Of a DNA stretch of 64,000 bases, positions 17,418-25,473 are shown one piece after another. Source of the DNA: Streptacidiphilus jiangxiensis (GTDB lineage Bacteria; Actinomycetota; Actinomycetes; Streptomycetales; Streptomycetaceae). The notes below the pieces were generated by a model. That model was not told where the DNA came from, ran no database searches, and saw only the letters and a program-made list of their open reading frames with translations. Both the position numbers and the translations under genes were made by a program. How positions within the stretch are numbered: position 1 is the first letter of the stretch; every line of letters begins with the position of its first letter. The stretch spans positions 248,001-312,000 of the forward strand of contig NZ_FOAZ01000004.1 of NCBI RefSeq assembly GCF_900109465.1, given 5' to 3'.

Positions 17418-17951
17418 ATGACCTACCGCATCCACCGCGTCCAGCCCGAGGACTGGGAGCGCGTTCGCGACATCCGCCTGCGGATGACCAAGGACACGCC
17501 CCTGGCGTACCTGGAGTCCCACGAGGACGCCCTCGCCCACGGCGAGGACGAGTGGCGGTTCCGCGCGGCACGCAACACCCAACCCGGCAACACCGGGTAC
17601 GCCGCCGTGGTGGTGGAGACCGGTGAGTGGGTCGGCTGCATGAACTCCTACGTCCCGGCCCCCGATCCCGGCGAGGCGCCGGACCGGGCCTGGCTGGTCG
17701 GGGTCTGGGTGGACCCGGCGCACCGCGGCCGTGCGCACGGTCTGACCGACGTGCTGCTGGACGCCTGCCTCGCCTGGGCCCGCGAGGAGGCGGGCGTGCC
17801 CGAGCTGTACCTGGAGGTCCACGAGAGGAACGAGCGCGCCCGCGCCTTCTACGAGCGCCGCGGCTTCGTGGGGACCGGCCACACCCAGCCGTACGACCTC
17901 GATCCGACGACGCTGGAGCTGGAGATGAAGCTCACCCTCCGGGATGCATAA
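17418..17951 (+). CDS. GNAT family N-acetyltransferase
   Basis: This 177-residue single-domain acetyltransferase has the acetyl-CoA pyrophosphate loop VDPAHRGRAHGLTDVLL (residues about 99-115) and the C-terminal NERARAFYERRGFVGTG motif. The acceptor is unknown. ATG 17418 begins the family's beta-1 strand (YRIHRVQPEDWERV), and AAGGAA lies 8 nt upstream. The preceding hairpin separates it from pnkp. Its stop codon lies inside the ARG box of the following carbamoyltransferase gene, so ArgR binding there could also affect read-through. Confidence 0.83.
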   Translation: MTYRIHRVQPEDWERVRDIRLRMTKDTPLAYLESHEDALAHGEDEWRFRAARNTQPGNTGYAAVVVETGEWVGCMNSYVPAPDPGEAPDRAWLVGVWVDPAHRGRAHGLTDVLLDACLAWAREEAGVPELYLEVHERNERARAFYERRGFVGTGHTQPYDLDPTTLELEMKLTLRDA

Positions 17952-17960
17952 CCATTCATT
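17943..17960. promoter_or_regulatory. Putative ARG box (ArgR operator)
   Basis: GATGCATAACCATTCATT fits the ArgR/AhrC box pattern of TGNAT and ATNCA half-sites spaced by four bases. A weaker second copy may follow at 17964-17980 (GCGTACGTATATGCTGG). It lies 69 bp before the carbamoyltransferase start and overlaps the preceding stop codon, indicating arginine-responsive repression. Confidence 0.6.
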
Positions 17961-18028
17961 AGGGCGTACGTATATGCTGGTCCGGCAGTGACCCCTTCCC
18001 GCCCGCTCACGTCCGCCAGGAGACCGGC

Positions 18029-19030
18029 ATGGCCTTCAATCTGCGCAACCGGCACTTCCTCAAGGAGCTGGACTTCACCGCCCAGGAGTTCGGCTTCCTG
18101 ATCGATCTGTCGGCCCAGCTCAAGGCGGCCAAGTACGCGGGGACGGAGCAGCCGAGGCTGCGCGGCAAGAACATCGCCCTGGTCTTCGAGAAGGGCTCGA
18201 CCCGCACCCGCTGCGCGTTCGAGATCGCCGCGGCGGACCAGGGCGCGCACACCGTCTACCTCGACCCCTCGGGCTCCCACCTGGGGAGCAAGGAGTCCGT
18301 CAAGGACAGCGCGCGGGTGCTGGGTCGGATGTTCGACGGCATCGAGTACCGCGGTCACGGCCAGGAGATCGTCGAGGAGCTCGCCGCGTACGCCGGCGTT
18401 CCGGTCTGGAACGGTCTCACCGACGAGTGGCACCCCACCCAGATGCTCGCCGACATCCTGACCGTCCGCGAGCACAGCACCAAGCCGCTGCGCGAGGTGG
18501 CCCTCGCCTACCTCGGCGACGCCCGCAACAACATGGGTAACTCCCTGCTGATCACCGGCGCCCTCCTCGGCATGGACCTGCGCATCGTCGCGCCCAAGGC
18601 GCTCTGGCCCACCGACGAGGTCCAGGCCGAGGCCCGCCGCCTCGCGGCCGGGAGCGGTGCCCGTCTCACCCTCACCGACGACGTCGCCGTCGGCGTCGCC
18701 GGCGCGGACTTCCTCTACACCGACGTCTGGGTCTCCATGGGCGAGCCCAAGGAGGTCTGGGCCGAGCGCATCGAGCAGCTCACGCCCTACCAGGTCTCCA
18801 TGGACACCGTCCGCGCCACCGGCAACCCGGACGTCAAGTTCCTGCACTGCCTCCCGGCCTTCCACGACCTCGGCACCGAGGTCGGCCGCCAGATGCACGC
18901 CGCCACCGGCATGTCCGAGCTGGAGTGCACCGACGAGCTCTTCGAGTCCGAGCACTCCGTCGTCTTCGACCAGGCGGAGAACCGACTCCACACGATCAAG
19001 GCGATCATGGTCGCCACCCTCGGCGGCTGA
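18029..19030 (+). CDS. argF: Ornithine carbamoyltransferase
   Basis: The 333-residue enzyme condenses carbamoyl phosphate and ornithine to citrulline. The carbamoyl phosphate motif S57-T-R-T-R61, [10 protein letters not shown], and the ornithine/catalytic motif H273-C-L-P are intact, and the sequence is of the Escherichia coli ArgF/ArgI type. ATG 18029 has CAGGAGA upstream. An apparent ARG box precedes it. No arginine deiminase or carbamate kinase gene is adjacent. In streptomycetes this type can be the catabolic copy (arcB), so the anabolic or catabolic role is not settled. The enzyme identity is. Confidence 0.93.
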   Translation: MAFNLRNRHFLKELDFTAQEFGFLIDLSAQLKAAKYAGTEQPRLRGKNIALVFEKGSTRTRCAFEIAAADQGAHTVYLDPSGSHLGSKESVKDSARVLGRMFDGIEYRGHGQEIVEELAAYAGVPVWNGLTDEWHPTQMLADILTVREHSTKPLREVALAYLGDARNNMGNSLLITGALLGMDLRIVAPKALWPTDEVQAEARRLAAGSGARLTLTDDVAVGVAGADFLYTDVWVSMGEPKEVWAERIEQLTPYQVSMDTVRATGNPDVKFLHCLPAFHDLGTEVGRQMHAATGMSELECTDELFESEHSVVFDQAENRLHTIKAIMVATLGG

Positions 19031-19069
19031 CCTGCCCGGTTCGGTCGGTCACCCGGAAGAGGGCGGGCG

Positions 19070-20026
19070 CTACGCCGTAGCCGCGCGCGCCCGTTCGCCG
19101 AAGGTGCGCAGCCGCTCCACCAGGGCCGGGGGCGACTGAACCGTGAACGGCAGGTCCAGCATCAGCAGGCGGACCGCCATCCAGTCGAGGCGGTCGGCGT
19201 CGACGGACCAGCGGGAGCCGCCGTTCGGCAGAGGTTCGAGCTCGCCGGTGGTCGCCTGCCCGAGGTGGGCGCGGACGGTCTCCGGCTCCGCGGCGAAGTC
19301 GACCACGACCGGGGCGGACGGCCACATGCCGCGCAGCTTGTCCTGCACGAAGGCGGCCGCGTCCGCCGCCGGCAGTTCGCGGGCGGTGGCCCGCGCGCCC
19401 GTCGCCGTCGGGTCGGCCAGGCGGTCGACGCGGAACAGGCGCCAGTCGTCCCGGTCGAGGTCCCAGGCGACGAGGTACCAGCGGCGGCCGTTGGCCACCA
19501 GGCGCTGCGGCTCGATGTGCCGGCGCGTCTCCGTACCGGCGGCCGCGCGGTAGGAGAAGCGGACGCGTTCGTGGTTGGTGATCGCGCCGGCGAGAACCGT
19601 CAGGACCGCCGGTTCGACGCGTGGACCGCCGCCGGTCATGGCGACCACCGCGGTGCCGAGCGCGCCCACCCGGTAGCGCAGCCGGGAGGGCAGCACCTGC
19701 TCGAGCTTGGTCAGTGCGCGCAGCGAGGCGTCCTCGATGCCGTCGACCGCGCTGCCCGCGGCCGCGCGCAGACCGACCGCGATGGCGACGGCCTCCTCGT
19801 CGTCCAACAGCAGCGGTGGCAGCGCGCGGCCGGCGATCAGGCGGTAGCCCCCGATCGTGCCCATCGTCGCCTCGACGGGGTAGCCGAGCTCGCGCAGGCG
19901 GTCGATGTAGCGCCGGATCGTGCGGGTGCTGACGTCCAGCCGGTCGGCGAGCTCGGTGCCCGACCACTCCCGCGGGGTCTGCAGCAGCGAGAGCAGGTTC
20001 AACAGGCGCGCCGAGGTGTCCATCAT
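19070..20026 (-). CDS. WYL-domain helix-turn-helix transcriptional regulator
   Basis: This 318-residue regulator has a DeoR/HTH_11-type winged helix (residues 5-60, LADRLDVSTRTIRRYIDRL) and a WYL ligand-binding domain (about 140-220, RRWYLVAWDLDRDDWRLFRVDRL), the YafY-like architecture. WYL regulators sense nucleotides or small ligands and commonly repress a neighbour. The target is not evident. Two consecutive ATG codons (20026 and 20023) begin the conserved MDTSARLL sequence. It lies downstream of alr in the same direction, with a 14-bp tandem repeat in between. Confidence 0.87.
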   Translation of the reverse strand: MMDTSARLLNLLSLLQTPREWSGTELADRLDVSTRTIRRYIDRLRELGYPVEATMGTIGGYRLIAGRALPPLLLDDEEAVAIAVGLRAAAGSAVDGIEDASLRALTKLEQVLPSRLRYRVGALGTAVVAMTGGGPRVEPAVLTVLAGAITNHERVRFSYRAAAGTETRRHIEPQRLVANGRRWYLVAWDLDRDDWRLFRVDRLADPTATGARATARELPAADAAAFVQDKLRGMWPSAPVVVDFAAEPETVRAHLGQATTGELEPLPNGGSRWSVDADRLDWMAVRLLMLDLPFTVQSPPALVERLRTFGERARAATA

Positions 20027-20087
20027 GCCGTCCAGGGTTCCAGACGGCGCGGACAGTCGGCCTCCCGGCGGGCGCTCCCAGGCGCAC

Positions 20088-20157
20088 GCGCTCGGACGGA
20101 CGCGCTCGGACGCACGCATTCGGACGGACGGGTTCAGGCGGACGGGTTCAGGTAGAC
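20088..20157. repeat. Tandem repeat, five 14-bp units overlapping the end of alr
   Basis: Five imperfect 14-bp units run head to tail, from GCGCTCGGACGGAC through GCATTCGGACGGAC to GGGTTCAGGTAGAC. Units 4 and 5 contain the stop codon and last codons of alr (stop at 20134-20136). The unit length is not a multiple of three, so copy-number change would alter the alr C-terminus or the gap to the WYL gene. Confidence 0.85.
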
Positions 20158-21282
20158 GCGGGGGATGCGGGCACCGATGCGCGTGACGATCTCGTAGGGG
20201 ATCGTGGCGCAGGCCGCCGCCCAGTCCGCAGCGGTCGACTCCCCGTGGTCGCCGGGGCCGAACAGCACCACCTCGCTGCCCACCGGGGGAGTGTCGCCGC
20301 CCAGGTCCACCACGCACATGTCCATGGCCACCCGGCCGGCGATCGTGCACCGCTTGCCGTCGACGAGCACCAGCTCGCTGCCCGACGCCGCCCGGGGGAC
20401 GCCGTCCGCGTAGCCGACGGGCAGCAGGCCGAGGGTGGTCTCGCCGGCGGTGACGTAGTAGTGGCCGTAGCTCACGCCCTGGCCCTCGGGAACCTGGTTG
20501 ACCAGGGCCAGCGAGGCGCGGAACGACATCACCGGGCGCAGCCCGTACTCCTCCGGGGCGCCGAGACCGGGGCCCGCGGAGACGCCGAACATGGCGATGC
20601 CGATCCGCACCATGTCGAGGTGGGTCTCGGGCAGTGTGAGGGCGGCCGCCGAGTTGGCGAGGTGGCGCACCTCGGGGCGGACGCCCTGCTCCTCCGCGTA
20701 CGCCGTCATCTCCCGGAACAGGGTGAGTTGCGCCGCGATGGAGGGGTGTCCGGGCACGTCGGCGCAGGCGAAGTGGGAGTACAGCCCGACGATCCGGACC
20801 AGTCCCTCGGCCTGCGCGCGCAGGGCCGCCGCCACGAACTCGGCCCAGGCCTCACCCGGCCGGACACCGTTGCGGCTGAGTCCGGTCTCGGCCTTGAGGT
20901 GCACGCGCGCGGGGCGCCCCGCTGCCCGGGCGGCCTCGGTGACCTCCTGCAGGGCCCACATGCCGCCCAGGGAGACGTCGATGTCGGCCTCGATCGCCTC
21001 CCGCCACGGCCCGCCGGGCACCCAGAGCCAGCACAGGATCCTCGCGGTGAGCCCTGCCGCGCGCAGTTCCAGGGCCTCCTCGGCCGTGGTGGTGCCCAGC
21101 CAGCTCGCCCCCGCGGCCAGTGCCTCACGGGCGCAGGTCACCGCGCCGTGGCCGTACCCGTCGGACTTGACGACGGCCATCACGGCGGCGTCCCCGACCC
21201 GGGCGCACAGCGTCTCCATATTCGCGCGCAAGGCGCCCAGATCGACTTCTACCCGTGCCCGCACCGCCGCGGTGTCAAACAT
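20134..21282 (-). CDS. alr: Alanine racemase
   Basis: The 382-residue fold-type III PLP enzyme converts L-Ala to D-Ala for peptidoglycan. K39 in VVKSDGYGHG is the PLP lysine. The second catalytic base is the tyrosine of GVSYGHYYVT, and MDMCVVDLG near the C-terminus completes the Alr signature. GGGGAAAG precedes the ATG. It is transcribed away from the hydrazine-type cluster whose first gene lies 600 bp off. It could be the housekeeping copy or a second copy giving resistance to a D-Ala-pathway inhibitor. The window alone cannot decide. Confidence 0.92.
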   Translation of the reverse strand: MFDTAAVRARVEVDLGALRANMETLCARVGDAAVMAVVKSDGYGHGAVTCAREALAAGASWLGTTTAEEALELRAAGLTARILCWLWVPGGPWREAIEADIDVSLGGMWALQEVTEAARAAGRPARVHLKAETGLSRNGVRPGEAWAEFVAAALRAQAEGLVRIVGLYSHFACADVPGHPSIAAQLTLFREMTAYAEEQGVRPEVRHLANSAAALTLPETHLDMVRIGIAMFGVSAGPGLGAPEEYGLRPVMSFRASLALVNQVPEGQGVSYGHYYVTAGETTLGLLPVGYADGVPRAASGSELVLVDGKRCTIAGRVAMDMCVVDLGGDTPPVGSEVVLFGPGDHGESTAADWAAACATIPYEIVTRIGARIPRVYLNPSA

Positions 21283-21883
21283 TCTTTCCCCACGTTCTCG
21301 GAGACCGATCGAGGCGGCCCCGACTGTTTGCCTGACATTTCATCGGTACACGCTCCGCAGCTTCTGTGTGTTGGCGACTTCGGGTGCCGACCAAAGGGCG
21401 CCGGGTATCGCCGTGTCAAGATCGCGGAGTCGGCCGCAGTGTAGACGGCTGTTCCTGTCGGCGTGAAGAGCCGCTTCCTGTACGCAAGTTGGACGACCGT
21501 TCAAGTCACATGCCTTCAACTGCGTTCTGTGTCTCGGATGTTAAGACTCCGAAACGGATGAAGAACCTCCGTTGCGTCTTGTCATGTGAGAAACAGGCCC
21601 TTGGCGGTGGGTGTTCTGATACCAAATGGCCCTTTTAGAAACCGAACAAACAAGGCATATCACTCGAATGGGATGCACCCTGAGTAGTCGTGCCGGATCG
21701 GGGCGCGCGGATCCGGCCGGCTCGGTTTCCTCTTGATGTCCCCCCGGTGGGCATGCCAAGATCCGAGGACCGCCGCCGAGCTGACCGACCATAGGGCAGT
21801 CGCCGGCGACGTGCAGGCGATTCGCTCCACGCAACATCCATTCGGGTGCAATCAAGGGGACCGCACTGAACAGCGCTCGAGTT
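21283..21883. other. 600-bp AT-richer intergenic region at the left edge of the cluster
   Basis: No convincing gene is present. Base composition is visibly richer in A and T than its surroundings (for example around 21530-21670), a frequent sign of promoter DNA or a junction of acquired DNA. It must contain the divergent promoters of alr and of the 15-gene operon starting at 21884. No perfect long palindrome, attachment site or integrase was found. A 22-codon open frame at 21669-21737 has no supporting signal. Confidence 0.6.
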
Positions 21884-22420
21884 GTGAACCACGTGCAGGA
21901 CAGCAATGGCAAGCAGAGGCAATTCGACGACGAACGACTGCCCGTCACGTTTGGGCGGTACGCGCCGCGCCTGGTCGAGGCCCTTCCTCCGGTCGACGTC
22001 GAAGGTCGGATCCTGAAGGCCTATGCGATGTTCGCGAATCCGGACGGCTCGCAGCTCCGACCGGAGCCGGAGTGGCTGCGACAGCAGGCCGCCTCGGTGC
22101 TGGTCGACCCCCTGCAGGAGGGGGACCATCCGGCCGGTTTTCTGATTCTCCATCACGGTGCCGACGGCACCTACCTGTTGGTGAGCCAGTGGTTCGGCGG
22201 CGACATGCTCAAGCACTGGGTGCGCGGCTCCGTCGTCGACGCCGAAGGGAACACGACGTTCGCCCCCCTGGACCAACGCGACCTCGTCGCCTGCGTCTGG
22301 GAGCTGGAGGTTGTCAGGTTCGAGCGCGACGCCTGGGTGAACACCGTGCTGGTGCCCGGTCGCCTGGACGGGGACACCCTCGACGCCTATCTCGCCACGA
22401 CCTTCTCAGGATGGGTATGA
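21884..22420 (+). CDS. Hypothetical protein, first gene of the hydrazine-type cluster
   Basis: I do not recognise this 178-residue protein. It is soluble, with a mixed alpha/beta pattern, a conserved-looking core (PAGFLILHHGADGTYLLVSQW) and no cysteines in obvious motifs, no signal peptide and no membrane helix. GTG 21884 has only a weak upstream site, and a second GTG at 21893 is possible. Its stop overlaps the ATG of the acetyltransferase (ATGA), so it is the first translated member of the long operon. The position suggests a pathway-specific tailoring or immunity role, but nothing in the sequence proves it. Confidence 0.6.
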   Translation: MNHVQDSNGKQRQFDDERLPVTFGRYAPRLVEALPPVDVEGRILKAYAMFANPDGSQLRPEPEWLRQQAASVLVDPLQEGDHPAGFLILHHGADGTYLLVSQWFGGDMLKHWVRGSVVDAEGNTTFAPLDQRDLVACVWELEVVRFERDAWVNTVLVPGRLDGDTLDAYLATTFSGWV

Positions 22421-22890
22421 ACCGCGACATACGCGTGCAGCCGATCGAGCCGCACCACCTGGACGCGCTGCTGGAGCTGTGCCGCGAGCACGCCGCCTAC
22501 GAGCAGTCGGACTTCCGGGAGAACGGCCAGGTGGAGCGCTGGAAGACGGCGTTCTTCGCGGAGCGACCGGCCCTGTACGGCTGGGTCGCGACCGACGCCG
22601 GGACACCCTGCGGCTTCATGACCGTCACCGTCGACTTCGCCACCTGGGGTGCCGAGCCCTTCGCCTACATGGACTGCCTCTATCTCCAGGAGTCGTACCG
22701 CGGGCTGGGGATCGGCCGGGTGTTCTTCGAGCGACTGCGGGAGTTCGCCGCCGCCAAGGGCTGCGGCCGGGTCGAGTGGCAGACCCCTCCCCACAACGAG
22801 CTCGGCATCGGCTTCTACCGCCGCATGGGTGCCGGCAGCAAGACCAAGGTTCGCTTCCACTTCTACGTCGATGGGCAGGGCGTCTCGTGA
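22417..22890 (+). CDS. GNAT family N-acetyltransferase (cluster)
   Basis: A 157-residue acetyltransferase with the acetyl-CoA loop YRGLGIGRVFFERL (residues about 89-102) and the C-terminal ELGIGFYRRMGA motif, similar in layout to diamine acetyltransferases. It may N-acetylate a basic intermediate or the final product (diaminobutyrate, lysine or a hydrazine), giving protection or self-resistance. This is inference. The second of two nearby ATGs was chosen because it overlaps the previous stop as ATGA and leaves 6 nt to a CAGG site. Its TGA overlaps the GTG of the next gene. Confidence 0.78.
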   Translation: MNRDIRVQPIEPHHLDALLELCREHAAYEQSDFRENGQVERWKTAFFAERPALYGWVATDAGTPCGFMTVTVDFATWGAEPFAYMDCLYLQESYRGLGIGRVFFERLREFAAAKGCGRVEWQTPPHNELGIGFYRRMGAGSKTKVRFHFYVDGQGVS

Positions 22891-24533
22891 CGCAGAGTGT
22901 TGGCGCGGCGCCGGCCGCGATGCCGCCGTGGTCCGTCGACCCGGCCGACCAGGCGAACCCCGCGCCGGCGCTGGGCGACCTGGTCCTGGCCGCAGCGACC
23001 AACTGGCCTGACCGGCCGGCTCTCCATGACGGACAACTCGGCTTGAATTTCGCTGAGTTGGAGCAGCAGGCACGGGCCTGCGCCGCCTGGCTGCGCGAGC
23101 AGGGGGTCGTCGCCGGGGACCGGGTCGCCGTCCTGGCGGAGAAGTCCGCGATCGTGCCGGTGCTGGCCATCGGGATCTGGAAGTGCGGCGCCGTCTACGT
23201 CCCGCTGGACGCGACGCAGCCCCTGCCGCGGCTGCGCGGCCTGCTCGGCCGGCTGCAGCCGCGCGCCGTGCTCGCGCTGGACGACCGGGAGCCCGCCGTC
23301 GAGGACGTCCGCTGGACCGGCCGCACCGAACTGGACGCGGCCCTGTCGCGCCCCGTCGGCGAGGTTCCGTCGGTGCCGCACGGTCCCGAGGACCCGGCCT
23401 ACATCATCTTCACGTCGGGGTCGACCGGGACTCCCAAGGGTGTCGAGATCAGCGCGGGCAGCCTGGTCGCGTACTTCGGCAACCACAACCAGGTGCTCCG
23501 GTTCGTGCCCGGGTCACGCGTCTTCAGCCTGTCCCCGTTCCACTTCGACGTGTCGATCGAGGACACGCTGCTGCCGCTGTCCCTGGGGGCGTTCGTCCAC
23601 CAGTTCCGCGGCATGCACGCCGGTGCCATCATGCGCGCGATCATCAAGCGCGAGCGGATCACCCACCTCATCGCCGTCTCCACGCTGCTCACCATGATCA
23701 CCGAGGGTGGGCGACAGGTCAGCAGGGAGAACTTCCCCTTCCTGGAGATGGTGATGACGGGTGCGGAGGTGTGCGACCCGGGCGTGATCAACGTCTGGAA
23801 GGACGCCCTGCCCGAGGTCCGCGTCATCAACGTCTACGGCCCGACCGAGGCGACGATCGTCTGCGTCGCGCACGAGATCGTGACCGCGGATCCGGAGCGG
23901 CGCAGCTCGTACCCGATCGGCCGACCGCTCCGCGGGGTGGTCGCGCGCTTGGTGGACGACGAGGTCGAGGTCCACGAGCCGGGCCGGATAGGCGAGTTGT
24001 GGATCGGCGGCGAGCAGGTGATGCTCGGGTACTTCGGCCAGCCGGAGGAGACCGCGCGGCGCGTCGTCGAGGTCGACGGCGTCCGCTACTACCGCACGGG
24101 TGACCTGTGCAGCTACGACGAGAACGGCGACCTCGTGTTCTGCGGCCGGAACGACGACGAGGTGAAACTGGCCGGGCGCCGGATCCACCTGGGCGAGATC
24201 CGGCAGACGGTGCTGAGCTGCCCGGGTGTCGAGCGGGCGGCCGTGGCACTGGTCCCGCGCAACGGTCACGACGTGATCGCGCTCGTGGTGCTGGCGCCGG
24301 AGCAGGCCGTGGTGGCGCAGGTGGAGCAGCTTCTCGCCGACCTGATGCCGGAGTACATGCGCCCGACGGTGGTGGCCTGGTCGCCCGAGCTGGCGGTCTC
24401 CTCGACCGGCAAGACGGACGAGGGCCGGCTGATGCGCGCGCTCGCCGAGGTCACCCGGGAGTCGAACGCCACCCACTTCGTGCTCTCGGCCGAGGGGGAG
24501 TTCGCGGCCGTCGACGGGGGCGTCCGTGTCTGA
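22887..24533 (+). CDS. Stand-alone adenylation enzyme (NRPS A-domain type), intact
   Basis: The 548-residue protein is a free-standing AMP-forming acyl/aminoacyl ligase. Core motifs are intact: A3 FTSGSTGTPKG (K184), A4 FHFDVS with the Asp that binds an alpha-amino group, A5 YGPTEA, A7 YYRTGDLC, A8 GRRIHLGEI, and the A10 lysine K509 in SSTGKTDEG. No condensation or thiolation domain is attached. It probably activates an amino or hydrazino acid and loads the carrier at 27126. GTG 22887 overlaps the previous stop, and its own stop overlaps the hydrolase start by 8 bp. The next A-type gene is a degraded paralogue of this one. Confidence 0.88.
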   Translation: MTQSVGAAPAAMPPWSVDPADQANPAPALGDLVLAAATNWPDRPALHDGQLGLNFAELEQQARACAAWLREQGVVAGDRVAVLAEKSAIVPVLAIGIWKCGAVYVPLDATQPLPRLRGLLGRLQPRAVLALDDREPAVEDVRWTGRTELDAALSRPVGEVPSVPHGPEDPAYIIFTSGSTGTPKGVEISAGSLVAYFGNHNQVLRFVPGSRVFSLSPFHFDVSIEDTLLPLSLGAFVHQFRGMHAGAIMRAIIKRERITHLIAVSTLLTMITEGGRQVSRENFPFLEMVMTGAEVCDPGVINVWKDALPEVRVINVYGPTEATIVCVAHEIVTADPERRSSYPIGRPLRGVVARLVDDEVEVHEPGRIGELWIGGEQVMLGYFGQPEETARRVVEVDGVRYYRTGDLCSYDENGDLVFCGRNDDEVKLAGRRIHLGEIRQTVLSCPGVERAAVALVPRNGHDVIALVVLAPEQAVVAQVEQLLADLMPEYMRPTVVAWSPELAVSSTGKTDEGRLMRALAEVTRESNATHFVLSAEGEFAAVDGGVRV

Positions 24534-25443
24534 TCCGGCACAGCCGCCGCTGAACGCCGAGTTCCGCCGCCTTGCCGCCGCCAGGAAGATCATGGCGGGT
24601 CCGTCGACGACGGGCTCGCCGACGGTGGACCGGGCCAACGCCGAGCGCTGGATCGCCCGCTTCGGGGGTGTGGTCCAGCCGGACGACGGCGCGTCGGTCG
24701 AGGCCGGCGCGCACTCGGTGACCGTCCGGCCGGCGCAGGAGGACCCGGACAGCCCATGGGTCCTGTACATCCACGGCGGCGGGTTGGTCTACTACTCGAC
24801 GGCCGTCTTCCAGCCCTTCCTGCGCACCCTCGCGAACGACCTGCGCGCCCCGGTCGAGGCGTTCGACTACCTGAAGGCGCCGGAGCACACCGCCGAGGAG
24901 TCGGTCGAGCAGCTGCAGCGCCACATCGCCGAACGCTGCCGCGCCCTGGCGGGCCGGCCGCTCGTCCTGGCCGGGGACAGCGTCGGCGGGCTGCTCACCC
25001 TCTACCTCGGTCTGCGGGCGCTGCCCGACGTCTTCTCCCGGCTCGTGCTGATCTACCCGGTGCTCGACCTGAGCACCGAGCGCGAGTCCTACGAGACGTT
25101 CGGCGAGGGGTACTTCCTGGACCGGGAGCACATGCGGCGGTTCCGGTCGGTGCTGGAGCCCTTCTTCACGGCCCGCGGCTTCGACCCGTTCGCGCTGACG
25201 GACAGTGAGCTGGCCGGGCTGCCGGCGTGCTCGGTCGTGACCGCCGGCTGCGACGTCCTGCGCGACGAGGGGCTCGCCTGGGTGGAGCAGTTGGCCGACC
25301 GGTCGGCCCGGCCGCACCACCAGCACTTCCCCGACCTGCCGCACGACTTCTGCCTGTACACCGGAAAGCTCGAATCCGCCCGGGGCGCCGTGCTCCGGAT
25401 CGCCGCCTCGGCCTTCTCCGCCGAGGCCTCGCACCACCGTTGA
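24526..25443 (+). CDS. Alpha/beta hydrolase of the hormone-sensitive lipase family
   Basis: This 305-residue serine hydrolase has the oxyanion motif IHGGGLVYYS (residues about 82-91), the nucleophile elbow GDSVGG (about 149-154), an acid in GCDVLRDEG and a histidine in LPHDFCLYTG. These are the four marks of the HSL esterase group. In the cluster it could release the carrier-bound product, edit misloaded carriers, or hydrolyse an ester. It lies between two adenylation genes with an 8-bp overlap upstream and 30 bp downstream. The substrate is unknown. Confidence 0.83.
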   Translation: MSDPAQPPLNAEFRRLAAARKIMAGPSTTGSPTVDRANAERWIARFGGVVQPDDGASVEAGAHSVTVRPAQEDPDSPWVLYIHGGGLVYYSTAVFQPFLRTLANDLRAPVEAFDYLKAPEHTAEESVEQLQRHIAERCRALAGRPLVLAGDSVGGLLTLYLGLRALPDVFSRLVLIYPVLDLSTERESYETFGEGYFLDREHMRRFRSVLEPFFTARGFDPFALTDSELAGLPACSVVTAGCDVLRDEGLAWVEQLADRSARPHHQHFPDLPHDFCLYTGKLESARGAVLRIAASAFSAEASHHR

Positions 25444-25473
25444 TCCGCACCCTAGTCAGAGGGCAGAACCCAG

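Noticed and set aside
14578-17571. Very long open frame antisense to pnkp (about 1000 codons), with similar ones antisense to acnA, dxs and the cluster genes
   Set aside because: These are reverse-frame artefacts of high-GC codon bias. Their translations are Arg/Gly/Asp/Val-rich with no domain pattern, and they lie opposite clearly identified genes.
20088-20157. CRISPR array
   Set aside because: The units are contiguous without spacers, only 14 bp, and partly coding. No cas genes are present.
21669-21737. 22-codon open frame in the cluster's upstream region as a second leader peptide
   Set aside because: It has no ribosome site, no convincing -10 at leaderless spacing, no run of control codons and no following terminator hairpin.
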